A DNA stretch of 64,000 bases, from contig CAXTIU010000007.1 in NCBI GenBank assembly GCA_964244495.1, positions 62,001 to 126,000 on the forward strand, in the 5' to 3' direction. Positions 16,641 to 26,761 of this stretch are shown one piece after another (within the stretch, counting starts at the first letter, position 1; every line of letters begins with the position of its first letter). The stretch comes from RH-AL1 sp964244495. Lineage in GTDB: Bacteria; Pseudomonadota; Alphaproteobacteria; Rhizobiales; Beijerinckiaceae. The translations under genes were made by a program, and so were the position numbers. The notes below the pieces were generated by a model. That model was not told the DNA's origin, searched no databases, and saw only the letters and a list, made by a program, of their open reading frames with translations.

Positions 16641-17345
16641 ATGAACAAGGTCTACCCCGATGCGACGTCGGCGATGGCCGATGTCGTGAAGGACGGCATG
16701 ACGATCATGTCCGGCGGCTTCGGGCTGTGCGGCACGCCGCAGGTGCTGATCGAGGCCATCAAGGCGACCGGCGCGAAGAACCTCACGGCGATCTCCAACA
16801 ACGCCGGGATCGACGGCGCCGGCCTCGGCCTGCTGCTGGAAACGCGCCAGATCCGCAAGATGGTGTCGTCCTACGTCGGGGAGAACAAGCTGTTCGCCCA
16901 GCAGTACCTGGCCGGCGAATTGGAGCTGGAGTTCAACCCGCAGGGCACGCTGGCCGAGCGCATCCGCGCCGGCGGCGCCGGCATCCCGGCCTTCTTCACC
17001 AAGACCGGCGTCGGCACGGTCGTCGCCGACGGCAAGGAGCTGCGCGAGTTCGAGGGCGACACCTACGTCATGGAAAGCTGGCTGCGCGCCGACGTCTCGA
17101 TCATCCACGCCTGGAAGGCGGACCGCGAGGGCAACCTCGTGTTCCGCAAGACCGCGCGCAACTTCAACCCGATCATGGCGGCGGCGGGCGAGACCACGGT
17201 GGTGCAGGTGGAGCACCTGGTCGAGACCGGCGCCATCGACGCGGATTCGGTCCACACGCCCGGCATCTTCGTGCACCGCATCGTGCACGTGCCGAGCGTG
17301 GCCAAGCCCATCGAGAAGCGCACCACGCGCCCCAAGGCGGCGTAA
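16641..17345 (+). CDS. scoA: 3-oxoacid CoA-transferase subunit A (orphan)
   Basis: 234 aa, alpha subunit of a two-subunit CoA-transferase that moves CoA from succinyl-CoA to acetoacetate or a similar acid in ketone-body or PHB use. The CoA-binding glycine pattern appears as MSGGFGLCGTPQVLI near the N-terminus, followed by ISNNAGIDGAGLG and the family segment GTLAERIRAGGAGIPAFFT. The catalytic Glu lies on subunit B, normally the next gene; here the next gene is a regulator on the other strand, so B must be elsewhere. ATG 16641. Confidence 0.9.
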   Translation: MNKVYPDATSAMADVVKDGMTIMSGGFGLCGTPQVLIEAIKATGAKNLTAISNNAGIDGAGLGLLLETRQIRKMVSSYVGENKLFAQQYLAGELELEFNPQGTLAERIRAGGAGIPAFFTKTGVGTVVADGKELREFEGDTYVMESWLRADVSIIHAWKADREGNLVFRKTARNFNPIMAAAGETTVVQVEHLVETGAIDADSVHTPGIFVHRIVHVPSVAKPIEKRTTRPKAA

Positions 17346-17364
17346 CAAGCCGGCGCCGCGAACA

Positions 17365-17387
17365 GGCGGCGATCCTCGTTCGCCGCC
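17365..17387. terminator. Hairpin between convergent scoA and regulator genes
   Basis: GGCGGCGA at 17365-17372 pairs with TCGCCGCC at 17380-17387 around a 7-base loop, in the 46-base gap between two convergent stops. This is a probable bidirectional terminator without a strong U-tract. Confidence 0.5.
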
Positions 17388-17391
17388 GCCA

Positions 17392-18789
<1,398 letters not shown>

Positions 18790-18800
18790 GCTTGACTCCA

Positions 18801-18901
18801 TTCACACTTCACAGAAGCATCTTCACAAGACTTTACAGGATAACGCCGCGAGTTCGCTCGCCTTCTTGCGTTCAAGGTGAAGCCTGTCAATAACCTTCAC
18901 A
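18801..18901. promoter_or_regulatory. Cluster of TTCACA sites between regulator and isocitrate lyase
   Basis: TTCACA occurs at 18801, 18808, 18822 and 18896, and TTTACA at 18832, all in one orientation. The first four lie within 40 bases, at or just upstream of the regulator start. This is a plausible binding array for the adjacent RamB-like protein, inferred from position and repetition only. Confidence 0.4.
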
Positions 18902-19040
18902 CGGGAACGAAGAAGCCCGTCGGATGGACCGGAACGGGTCCGCCGCCACCCTTTTCGACGGCGATCGCGGAGGCGCCCCGCTCCTCGCGCGTCGACCCGT
19001 TCGCAACCGCCGCCGAAGCGGCGCCGCTCAAGGACACCGC

Positions 19041-20339
19041 ATGCTCGATAAACATCGTCACGACAGCAGCAAGTCGTTCCCCGCGCCGTCTTGGGCCGCG
19101 GATCGCTGGGCCACCATCAAGCGCGACTACACCTGGGAGGACGTGCAGCGCCTCCAGGGGTCGATCGACATCAAGCAGACCCTCGCCGAACGCGGGGCGC
19201 GGCGGCTGTGGGAGTTGCTGAGGACCGAGGAGTTCGTCCCGACGCTCGGCACCTTCACCGGCAACCAGGCCGTGCAGCAGGTCAAGGCCGGCCTCAAGGC
19301 CATCTACCTGTCGGGCTGGCAGGTCGCGGCCGACGCCAACTCGTCCGGCAACATGTACCCCGACCAGAGCCTCTACCCCGTCGACAGCGTGCCGGCGGTG
19401 GTGCGGCGCATCAACAAGGCGTTCCAGCGCGCCGACCAGATCCAGACCATGGAGCGGCACCAGCGCAAGAGCGACGCCGCCATCGACTATTTCGTGCCGG
19501 TCATCGCCGACGCGGAAGCCGGCTTCGGCGGTCCCCTGAACGCCTTCGAGCTGATGAAGGCGATGATCGAGGCCGGCGCCGCGGGGGTCCATTTCGAGGA
19601 CCAGCTCGCCTCGGAGAAGAAGTGCGGGCATCTCGGCGGCAAGGTGCTGGTGCCGACCCGCTCCTTCATCCGCACGCTCAACGCCGCGCGCCTCGCCGCC
19701 GACGTGATGGGCGTGCCGACCCTCATCATGGCCCGCACCGACGCGGAGGCGGCCCGCCTCATCACCTCGGACGTGGATGAGTACGACGCGCCCTTCGTGA
19801 CCGGTGAGCGGACCGCCGAGGGCTTCTATCGGCTCAAGGGCGGGTTCGAGGCGGCGATCGCGCGCGGCATCGCCTATGCGCCCTACGCCGACCTCATCTG
19901 GTGCGAGACCTCGACGCCGAACCTCGCCGAGGCGAGGCGCTTCGCCGAAGGCGTCCGCAAGGTCCACCCCGACCAGATGCTGGCGTACAACTGCTCGCCG
20001 TCGTTCAACTGGGCCAAGCACATGGACAAGACGGCGATGAAGACGTTCCAGCGCGAGATCGCCGCCATGGGCTACAAGTACCAGTTCATCACGCTGGCCG
20101 GCTTCCACAACCTGAACTACACGACCTTCGACCTCGCCCGGCGCTACAGGGAGGATGGAATGGCCGCCTACTCCGAACTGCAGCAGGCGGAGTTCGCCGC
20201 CGAGGTGCACGGCTTCACCGCGACCCGCCATCAGCGGGAGGTGGGAACGAGCTACTTCGATGCGGTGGCCATGGCGTTGAGCGCGGGCGTCAGCTCGACC
20301 ACCGCCATGCAGGAGTCGACCGAGGCGCATCAGTTCTGA
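19041..20339 (+). CDS. aceA: Isocitrate lyase
   Basis: Cytoplasmic enzyme splitting isocitrate into glyoxylate and succinate, first step of the glyoxylate bypass (432 aa). The active-site loop KKCGHLGGK is at about residues 192-200. Substrate and Mg-binding segments include YPVDSVPAVVRRINKAF, IADAEAGFGG and YNCSPSFNW. ATG 19041 is used; upstream in-frame residues lack homology and have no ribosome site. It is divergent from the RamB-like gene. Malate synthase is not in the window. Glyoxylate also feeds the serine cycle, whose aminotransferase lies at 21.8 kb. Confidence 0.96.
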   Translation: MLDKHRHDSSKSFPAPSWAADRWATIKRDYTWEDVQRLQGSIDIKQTLAERGARRLWELLRTEEFVPTLGTFTGNQAVQQVKAGLKAIYLSGWQVAADANSSGNMYPDQSLYPVDSVPAVVRRINKAFQRADQIQTMERHQRKSDAAIDYFVPVIADAEAGFGGPLNAFELMKAMIEAGAAGVHFEDQLASEKKCGHLGGKVLVPTRSFIRTLNAARLAADVMGVPTLIMARTDAEAARLITSDVDEYDAPFVTGERTAEGFYRLKGGFEAAIARGIAYAPYADLIWCETSTPNLAEARRFAEGVRKVHPDQMLAYNCSPSFNWAKHMDKTAMKTFQREIAAMGYKYQFITLAGFHNLNYTTFDLARRYREDGMAAYSELQQAEFAAEVHGFTATRHQREVGTSYFDAVAMALSAGVSSTTAMQESTEAHQF

Positions 20340-20392
20340 CGCCTCGACGCGCGACGGTCGGACCGCCGTGACGGAAATGAACCACACCATGG

Positions 20393-20413
20393 GCCCGCAT
20401 CCGTGATGCGGGC
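20393..20413 (+). terminator. Hairpin after isocitrate lyase
   Basis: GCCCGCATC and GATGCGGGC form a perfect 9-bp stem with a 3-base loop, about 55 bases after the aceA stop. There is no U-tract. It could attenuate rather than end transcription into the small downstream gene. Confidence 0.5.
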
Positions 20414-20476
20414 TGGACATGCCGGCCCGCGCATCGTGCGTGCTCCAGCCGGCCAAAACTTCAACGGGGACAGACC

Positions 20477-20707
20477 ATGAGCAGCTTCGATAGACCACGC
20501 CAGATCATAGACTACTGCCTGAAGCCGCTCGCCATCGACGAGCGGTCGGATGCCTACAAGGAAACGTTCAGGCGACTCGAGCACGTCATCAAGACGTTTC
20601 AGCTGGCGGCCGGCCCCGGCAAGCAGCCCGTCGCGGTCGACTTCTCCGACATGCGGACGCTCACCATCAACGAGGAAGCCCATGGTCACGAGGAGAGTGC
20701 GGCCTGA
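20477..20707 (+). CDS. Small protein downstream of isocitrate lyase, unknown function
   Basis: 76 aa, soluble, rich in charged residues, starting at ATG 20477 after a GGGGAC-type ribosome site. The central part (AYKETFRRLEHVIKTFQLAA) looks helical and is followed by VAVDFSDMRTLTINEE. I do not know the family. It follows aceA by 137 bases and a hairpin, and a second, very strong hairpin lies 58 bases downstream, so it may form a bicistronic unit with aceA or its own transcript. Confidence 0.6.
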   Translation: MSSFDRPRQIIDYCLKPLAIDERSDAYKETFRRLEHVIKTFQLAAGPGKQPVAVDFSDMRTLTINEEAHGHEESAA

Positions 20708-20764
20708 GGCTTCGGCCTGGAACTGCGCAGCGGGCTCCGGGCAGAGCTGGTGAGGTGACGAGGA

Positions 20765-20807
20765 TCACGGCCTCGGACCGCGTCCATGATGCGGTCCGAG
20801 GCCGTGA
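20765..20807. terminator. 20-bp hairpin with a 3-base loop
   Basis: The left arm at 20765-20784 and right arm at 20788-20807 are complementary over 20 bases, with a single G-U pair, around CAT. The arms contain TCACGGCCTCGGACCGC and its complement. No U-tract follows. It is unusually long for a terminator and may also stabilise the 3' end of the transcript. Confidence 0.6.
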
Positions 20808-20920
20808 GCGTTCTGTCCCGGCAGACCGTGGCGCGGAATGTCGGGCCGGTCGATCCTGGACGCCCCTCCCTTCGAGGTACGAGGCCGACCTCGCCTCGGG
20901 CTTGCCGCCGGCCCGAGCCG

Positions 20921-21010
20921 AGCGTAGGGTATTCCTACCTTTTCGTTTCGATCGGAGCCGGGCGACGTGATCGCTCCTGACGCATGACGCAACTGACGCA
21001 AGAATGTGTG
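20921..21010. repeat. Duplicated intergenic element, copy A
   Basis: Shares two blocks with copy B (55343-55446). Block 1 is a 6-bp hairpin with a 4-base loop (AGGGTA/TACCTT at 20926-20941, one G-U pair). Block 2 holds three TGACGCA heptamers at 20978, 20985 and 20994, followed by AGAATGTG. Heptamer spacing is identical in both copies. The rest of the intergenic stretch 20808-21171 shows nothing else I can name. Confidence 0.75.
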
Positions 21011-21175
21011 CACGAGGCTGATTTCGCGACCGGGCGTGCGGCCGTCGAGCGGCGCCCTCGTCGTCCGCGCCGGCGAGGCCGTTCGCGTCGCGTGACGCGC
21101 GTCCTCGTGTCTCCGGTGACGGAAGCCGCGCGACGCGCCCGCACACGCTCGCATCCTGAGGACGAAGCCCCATGA
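20984..21175 (+). CDS. Possible small ORF starting MTQLTQEC, coupled to the next gene
   Basis: 63 codons from the ATG inside the first and second heptamers of copy A. The N-terminus MTQLTQEC is also encoded by copy B. The remainder is Arg-rich and looks non-conserved. Its TGA overlaps the ATG of the carboxymuconolactone-decarboxylase-like gene by four bases, so it could be a translated leader. No clear ribosome site; coding status is unproven. Confidence 0.25.
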   Translation: MTQLTQECVHEADFATGRAAVERRPRRPRRRGRSRRVTRVLVSPVTEAARRARTRSHPEDEAP

Positions 21176-21720
21176 GTCGCCTCGCAGACATCGATCCTTC
21201 GGCCCTGACGCCGGAGCAACGCCAGGTTTACGAGGCGATCCTGGCCAGCCCGCGCAAGGTCGTCGAGGGTCCCCTCAGGGTGTGGCTCAACAGCCCCGGG
21301 CTCGCCGACAGGGCGCAGGCCCTGGGCGCCTTCTGCCGGTACGGAACGAACCTGCCGCAGCGCCTGTCGGAACTCGCCATCATCACCACCGGCGCGCACT
21401 GGCAGGCCGGTTTCGAGTGGGCCGTCCATGCGCCCATCGCGCTCGCGGCCGGCCTGGACGCCGGCGCGGTCGAGGCCATCCGGCTCGGACGCGAACCGGA
21501 CCTGACGATCCCGGAGGAGCGCGCCGTCTACCGGTTCTCGTCCGAGTTGCTGCGATCGAAACGGGTGTCGGACGCGACCTACCGCTTCGCCCGGGACGTG
21601 CTGGGCGAGGTGGCGCTTGTCGATCTCGTCGGCATCCTCGGCTACTACGGGCTGATCTCCATGACCATCAACGCCTTCGAAGTGCCGTTGCCGGAGGGTG
21701 CGCCGGAGCCCTTCGGCTAG
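21172..21720 (+). CDS. Carboxymuconolactone decarboxylase-family protein
   Basis: 182 aa, all-helical AhpD/CMD-like fold. RLSELAIITTGAHWQAGFEW carries the core-family helix with the His, but the CxxC of true AhpD peroxidases is absent. It is therefore a CMD-type decarboxylase or an uncharacterised relative, not a thiol peroxidase. ATG 21172 is preceded by GAGGAC. The region upstream contains duplicated element A. It converges on the serine-glyoxylate aminotransferase gene. Confidence 0.8.
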   Translation: MSRLADIDPSALTPEQRQVYEAILASPRKVVEGPLRVWLNSPGLADRAQALGAFCRYGTNLPQRLSELAIITTGAHWQAGFEWAVHAPIALAAGLDAGAVEAIRLGREPDLTIPEERAVYRFSSELLRSKRVSDATYRFARDVLGEVALVDLVGILGYYGLISMTINAFEVPLPEGAPEPFG

Positions 21721-21786
21721 CGTCCAGGTCGCCGAGGTGCGTCGCCGGGTCGCGCCGGCGGCTGTCGCGGAGGCCTTCGTGCGGCC

Positions 21787-22980
21787 CTACTCGGCCGCCG
21801 CGGCGACCGGCGGCGAGTTTCCGGCGAGCACGTCGATGGCGGCGTCGACGCCGCCGCTGCGATAGGGGATTCCCATGGCCTTGAGACCCATCTCGACGCC
21901 CGACAGGGTGCCCAGGACGGTGGCGTCGCTGAAGTCGCCGAGATGGCCGATGCGGAACACGCGATCGGCGAGCGGTCCCAGACCGTTGCCCAACGACATG
22001 TTGGCGCGGGCGAGGATCTCGCGCCGCAACGCGTCGGCGGAATGACCCTCCGGCAGACGGACCGCTGTGAGCGCCGCGGAATATTCCGCGGGGTTGCGGC
22101 ACTGGATCTCGAAGCCCCAATGCTCCACCGCGCGCCGCGTCGCCAGGGCGGCGCGACGGTGCCGGGCGAAGATCGCGTCGAGCCCTTCCTCCTCCATCAT
22201 GTCGAGCGCGACCTTCAGCCCCTGGATGAGGTTGGTGGAGGGCGTGTAGGGGAAGTAGCCGGTCGCGTTCGAGGCGAGCATCTCGTTCCAGCCGAGGAAG
22301 CTGCGGGGGAACCGCGACCGCTTCGAGGCCTCGAGCGCCTTGTCGGACACGGCGTTGAACGCCAGGCCCGGCGGCAGCATCAGCCCCTTCTGGGAGCCGG
22401 CCACGGTCACGTCGACGCCCCATTCGTCGTGCCGGTAGTCGATCGAGCCGAGCGACGAGATCGTGTCCACCAGGAGCAGCGCGGGGTGTCGGGCGTTGTC
22501 GATCGCGCGCCGGACGGCCGCGATGTTGGAGGCCACGCCGGTGGACGTCTCGTTGTGGACGACGGCGACCGCCTTGAACGCGTGGTCCGTGTCCTTGCGC
22601 AGGCGCTCTTCGAGCGCGTTCGCGTCGACGCCCGAACGCCAGTCGCCCTTGACGACCTCGGCGTCGAGGCTCAGCGCCTTGGTCATCTTTCCCCAGAGGG
22701 TGGAGAACCACCCGGTCTCGTACATCAGCACGCGGTCGCCGGGGGACAGCGTGTTGACCAGCGCCCCTTCCCACGCGCCGGTGCCCGAGGTCGAGTAGAT
22801 GATGACCGGGTTCTTCGTCTTGAAGACCGTCCTGACGCGGGTGAGCACGTCGAGGCCGAGTTCCCCGAACTCGGGGCCGCGATGATCGATCGTGGGCTTC
22901 GCGATCGCGGCCAGGATCGGCAGCGGCGTGTTGGTCGGACCAGGGATCTGGAGGAAATGACGGCCGGGCGAATGCTTCAT
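21787..22980 (-). CDS. sgaA: Serine-glyoxylate aminotransferase
   Basis: PLP enzyme of the serine cycle (397 aa) converting serine and glyoxylate to hydroxypyruvate and glycine; it belongs to the class V alanine-glyoxylate aminotransferase group. PGPTNTPLPILAAI opens the family pattern, STSGTGAWEGAL binds the cofactor phosphate, VDTISSLGSIDYRHDEWGVD precedes the PLP lysine Lys198 in GSQKGLMLPPG. ATG 22980. The gene signals one-carbon (serine-pathway) assimilation or related glycine-serine metabolism. Other serine-cycle genes are not in the window. Confidence 0.9.
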   Translation of the reverse strand: MKHSPGRHFLQIPGPTNTPLPILAAIAKPTIDHRGPEFGELGLDVLTRVRTVFKTKNPVIIYSTSGTGAWEGALVNTLSPGDRVLMYETGWFSTLWGKMTKALSLDAEVVKGDWRSGVDANALEERLRKDTDHAFKAVAVVHNETSTGVASNIAAVRRAIDNARHPALLLVDTISSLGSIDYRHDEWGVDVTVAGSQKGLMLPPGLAFNAVSDKALEASKRSRFPRSFLGWNEMLASNATGYFPYTPSTNLIQGLKVALDMMEEEGLDAIFARHRRAALATRRAVEHWGFEIQCRNPAEYSAALTAVRLPEGHSADALRREILARANMSLGNGLGPLADRVFRIGHLGDFSDATVLGTLSGVEMGLKAMGIPYRSGGVDAAIDVLAGNSPPVAAAAE

Positions 22981-23370
22981 CTTGGTCTCCGTGGTCGGAT
23001 GTCGGCGGCGAAGGCGCGTCCGCCCACGGCGGACCGTCGCGGCCGTGTCGCCGGGCGTTCGATCATCCCGTCATGATAGCCGAAACCGCAGGATAGTCCC
23101 GGCGCTTCAAACCGACATCCGTCAAGCTGAACCAACGATCGAGGACGAACCCGTCGGGAGGTCCCGCCTGGGCAGGCCCGACGAGGGCCGGTGCCGCCGT
23201 GACCGAGCCGGGCGATCACCGATCACATCCACGACCATGGCGGATGGAACGTCCAAGTCCAACGGCGCGCGACATCGCTTCCGGCTCGTCGCGCGGACCC
23301 GCGCCCACGAACAGCGCCGTGTCCGGGGCGCCCTCCCTATCGGCGATGGCCACGGGGAACACAGCGGGGA
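22981..23370. other. 390-base gap, no recognised gene
   Basis: Lies upstream of the aminotransferase gene and downstream of the VOC-protein gene, both on the minus strand. It presumably holds the aminotransferase promoter. I see no convincing coding frame, hairpin or repeat apart from an isolated TCAAACCGAC near 23106. Confidence 0.5.
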
Positions 23371-24210
23371 TCATCGCGCGATACCGCAGCGTAGCCGAAC
23401 ATCGAACGAGGGAAGGTGGAGGTCGGCCTCGCCCGGCCCGGCCTCGACCCACCGCACGGCCGGGAGAACGGCCGCGCGAGCCCCGATCGCGGCGAGATCC
23501 GCGAAGCGCAGGCCGAGGCTGAGGAAGCGCGCCTCCGATCCGGGGACCACGTCGAGATGCGCGTCGCCGAGCGGCACGCGCCAGCCGCCGCTCCACGGCT
23601 CGGCCGGCGAGCCACAGGCGGCGGCGTAGCGTCCGGCGTCCCGTTCGGGATGCGGGCTCGCGATGCGGAGCGCGTCGATGCCGCTGAAGCCGTTCGGATG
23701 GTCGAGCCACGGCTCGTGCCAGACGAGGCCGGGCGTCAGATGTTCGCAGTGGTAGACCCGGCTCGCCGCGAACGTCGCCACGGGCAAGCGCACCGTCCGG
23801 AACCGGGCGTCCTGCGTCCGACCATCGATCGTCACCGGGCGGGAAAAGGCACTCGGCCGCCCCACGTTCAGTCCCGCCGCACTCAGCCGCTCGAAGGTCC
23901 GGTCCGCGTCGCGGCTGGCCAGGACCAGGCCGTTCAGGCCGAACGGGCTGTCGAGCACGTCCTGGCGCTGCAACCCTTCGGCCGGCACGCCGATGAGTTC
24001 GAGGTAGGGGCCGCGCGTCATCATCAGATGGTTGATGGAACCCAGCGAATGACGGCCGAGCGGCGTCAGTTGGAAGCCGAGGGCGGTGAACAGGGCCGCC
24101 GCTTCGTCCATGCGACGCAGCACGTTGATCACGACATGGTCGAGGGCCGGGCCGTCCGGCACCGGACGGGACGCCGGCCGACCCGTCTGGTCCGCACCCT
24201 GCTCGGTCAT
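23371..24210 (-). CDS. VOC-superfamily glyoxalase-like protein
   Basis: 279 aa with a glyoxalase-like N-terminal module: DHVVINVLRRMDEAAALFTA with the metal-type His, then SLGSINHLMMTRGPYLELIG, and a later CEHLTPGLVWHEPWLDHPNG segment typical of the Glyoxalase_3 group. Members are metal-dependent lyases, isomerases or dioxygenases; the reaction here is unknown. ATG 24210 has GGAGGG close upstream, better than the GTG at 24222. It lies downstream of the TonB-dependent receptor in the same direction with a 154-base gap. Confidence 0.72.
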   Translation of the reverse strand: MTEQGADQTGRPASRPVPDGPALDHVVINVLRRMDEAAALFTALGFQLTPLGRHSLGSINHLMMTRGPYLELIGVPAEGLQRQDVLDSPFGLNGLVLASRDADRTFERLSAAGLNVGRPSAFSRPVTIDGRTQDARFRTVRLPVATFAASRVYHCEHLTPGLVWHEPWLDHPNGFSGIDALRIASPHPERDAGRYAAACGSPAEPWSGGWRVPLGDAHLDVVPGSEARFLSLGLRFADLAAIGARAAVLPAVRWVEAGPGEADLHLPSFDVRLRCGIAR

Positions 24211-24364
24211 GCCACCCTCCACGAGGATGGCAGCCTACCCGCAAGGCGGCCGGAGGGCGAGCCTCGGAGCCGCAGGCGCGTCGATATCGATCGCCCAGCG
24301 GCACACCATACAGGCGCTCCCGACCAAGATTTTCCCCGTCCCGTCCAGGAACATGACTTTCGCG

Positions 24365-26761
24365 TCAGAACCGCTGGCTGAGGCTGGCGAAGAACCCGCG
24401 CCGTTGCCCGTACTGCGGCGCGAACACGCCGATGCCGGAGCCGTCGCGGATCTCGTAGGTGTGGTCGAGCAGGTTGACGACCGCGAAGCGGAACGTGGTC
24501 GGCCTGGCGTTGGGGAACGCCTGGAAATCCTGCGACAGGCCGACGTTGATGGACGCGTACGGCGCCACGGTGCCGATGTTGGCGAAGCCGTCGCGCAGGC
24601 CGCTGCCGTAGATGAGGTCCGTGGTGAAGGTCGTCTTGGTCGGCGCGTAGCGATACGAGGCGCCGGCCGACGCGGTGATTTCCTGGTCGTGGTCGGTGAA
24701 GATGTAGTTGTTGGCGATGTAGGCGAGCTCGGCACCGTCGAACAGGTACTGGTTGGACGAGACATCCTTCGCCCGTTGCTGCGCGAGCGCGACGTTGCCG
24801 TAGGCCGAGAGGCCGCCGTCCTTGTAGGTGGTCTTGAACTCCAGGCCGTCGTTGAAGGCGTGGTCGTAGTTGAAGGCGGTGAGCACCAGCGCCTGGCCGA
24901 ACTGGCCGTCGTCGATGAGGTTCTTGGCGATCTTGGTGTAGGCGTCGACGCCGACCGCGACCTTCGGCGTCACCTGCTGCGTGATGCCGACGTCGAAGAA
25001 GTGCGAACGCTCGGGGCGGATGGGCGTGTTCTGCGTGACGTCGGGCGCACCGGTCGTGTTGGCGAACGGCACCAGCGGGGTCGGCGCCGACAGGGCCAGC
25101 TCCGGCGGCGTGAAGTACCGGGAATAGCCGGCGTGGATCACCGTCGTGGCGGCCGGCGTGTAGACGAGCGACACGCGGGGGCTGACCTGGTCGGCGGTGA
25201 CGTACTCGTCCATCGCATCGAAGCGCAGGCCGGCGTTGAGGGTCAGCTGCCGCGTCAGCTTGACCTCGTCCTGCACGTAGAGGCCGCCGACGAGCCCGGT
25301 GCGCTTCTCGGCATCGGCCAGGCTGAAGGGCGCGTCGATGGGGTTGCCGTTGCCGTCGAGCGGCAGGACGACAGAGTTGTTGATGTCCTGCGCCCGCTCG
25401 ACCTGCAAGACCGAGCCGAAGCGGATCGTCTGCCGCTCGCTGAGCTTATAGGCGTTGTCGTCCTGGATGCCGTTGACGAGGTCGATGCGCGCGACGTCGG
25501 ACGCCACGCCGTTGAACACGAGGTCGCCGACCTCGTCGGGCAGGAAGTGCAGCGTCGAGTAGCGCTGGAAGTACGAGAGCTGGGAGTCGAGCGGGCCGGC
25601 GGTCGTCTGCAGCGCGAGGATGTTGAAGATCGAGTGCTCGACCTGGTTCTCGTTCAGCTGCGTCGAGTCGAAGTTCGAGACGCCGAGCGCGGTGAACTGC
25701 GGCGCCGCGCCGATCACGTTGGGAACCTGGAAATGCGCGGTATCCGCCCCCGACATGAAGACGAAGCGGCTGCTGTCGCCGAGCGGCGTCGAGGCGTAGG
25801 CGAAGTAGCGGCCCTGCCGCGTCCGGTCGTGGACCGGGTCGAGGGTCGGCGTCGCGCTCTCGATGCCGATGTCGTTCGTCGTGAAGCGTCCGGTGAAGAA
25901 GTAGTCCCACGTGCCCGCCACCCCGGACGTCTCGATGCTCGTGAGGCTGGTGGCGCGGCTGCCGGCATATTCGTTGAGGATCGTGCCGGGCGCGTCGGCG
26001 CCGTTGCGGCTGGTGATGTCGAGCACGCCGGCGGTGTGCAGGCCGTACTCGGCCGGGAGCGCGCCGTCGATCAGCGCGATCGAGCGGATGAAGCTCGAGT
26101 CGAGGACCTGGGCGAAGCCCGATACGCCGTCGGGAAGCAGGATGCCGTTGAGGCGGTACTGCACGTTCGCGTGCTCGTTGCGGATGTGAAAGTCGCCGCT
26201 CGCGGCCGAGTCCTGCGACACGCCGGGGAGTTGCAGCACGGCGCGGTCGAAGTCCGTGTTGTTGCCCTGGGGCAGGTCGTCCACCCCGGCCTTGCCGATC
26301 GTGGTGACGCTGGCGCCGCCCTGGGTGTAGATGCGCTCACGCGCCCACTCGGCCCGAGCCTCGCCGGCCTTCGCGGCGGCGAGCGCGGGCGGACCGCCGC
26401 TCGTGCCGGCGCCGCCCGTGCCGCCCTCGCTGCCGGACGTCCCCGTCGGGGCCTCGATGCCGGGCGTGGCGGCGCTTGGCCGGGCACCGCTGGTGGCCGA
26501 CTTGGCGACTCCCGTGTCGGGACGTGGCCCGAAGCGGGGCGTCGGCGAGGTGGAGGCCGGCGGCTTGACGCTGGCGCGCCTGAATGGCTTCGGCGGCGGC
26601 ACCTTGGCGGGCTTGGCGACCTTGGGCTCGGTGACGGTGACGGAGGGTAGAACGATCTGGGCCTCGGCCAAAGTCGCGGCGGCAAGGAGGAAACCCATCG
26701 CGGTCCCGCCGAGGAGTTTGGAATGACTGAAACTCATGAACCCCGCGTCCATCGACCTCAT
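24365..26761 (-). CDS. TonB-dependent outer-membrane receptor
   Basis: About 798 aa. A signal peptide (GGTAMGFLLAAATLAEA) is followed by IVLPSVTVTEP, a possible TonB box, then about 115 residues of Pro/Ala/Gly/Thr-rich linker. The plug begins near GASVTTIGKAGVDDLPQGNN, and the beta-barrel runs to a C-terminal SQRF, ending in the aromatic residue required for barrel assembly. Segments such as VQDEVKLTRQLTLNAGLRFD are typical. Separation of the TonB box from the plug by such a long linker is unusual. Start is one of three close ATGs (26761, 26749, 26737). The ligand is unknown; three TonB-like transducers lie elsewhere in the window. Confidence 0.88.
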   Translation of the reverse strand: MRSMDAGFMSFSHSKLLGGTAMGFLLAAATLAEAQIVLPSVTVTEPKVAKPAKVPPPKPFRRASVKPPASTSPTPRFGPRPDTGVAKSATSGARPSAATPGIEAPTGTSGSEGGTGGAGTSGGPPALAAAKAGEARAEWARERIYTQGGASVTTIGKAGVDDLPQGNNTDFDRAVLQLPGVSQDSAASGDFHIRNEHANVQYRLNGILLPDGVSGFAQVLDSSFIRSIALIDGALPAEYGLHTAGVLDITSRNGADAPGTILNEYAGSRATSLTSIETSGVAGTWDYFFTGRFTTNDIGIESATPTLDPVHDRTRQGRYFAYASTPLGDSSRFVFMSGADTAHFQVPNVIGAAPQFTALGVSNFDSTQLNENQVEHSIFNILALQTTAGPLDSQLSYFQRYSTLHFLPDEVGDLVFNGVASDVARIDLVNGIQDDNAYKLSERQTIRFGSVLQVERAQDINNSVVLPLDGNGNPIDAPFSLADAEKRTGLVGGLYVQDEVKLTRQLTLNAGLRFDAMDEYVTADQVSPRVSLVYTPAATTVIHAGYSRYFTPPELALSAPTPLVPFANTTGAPDVTQNTPIRPERSHFFDVGITQQVTPKVAVGVDAYTKIAKNLIDDGQFGQALVLTAFNYDHAFNDGLEFKTTYKDGGLSAYGNVALAQQRAKDVSSNQYLFDGAELAYIANNYIFTDHDQEITASAGASYRYAPTKTTFTTDLIYGSGLRDGFANIGTVAPYASINVGLSQDFQAFPNARPTTFRFAVVNLLDHTYEIRDGSGIGVFAPQYGQRRGFFASLSQRF

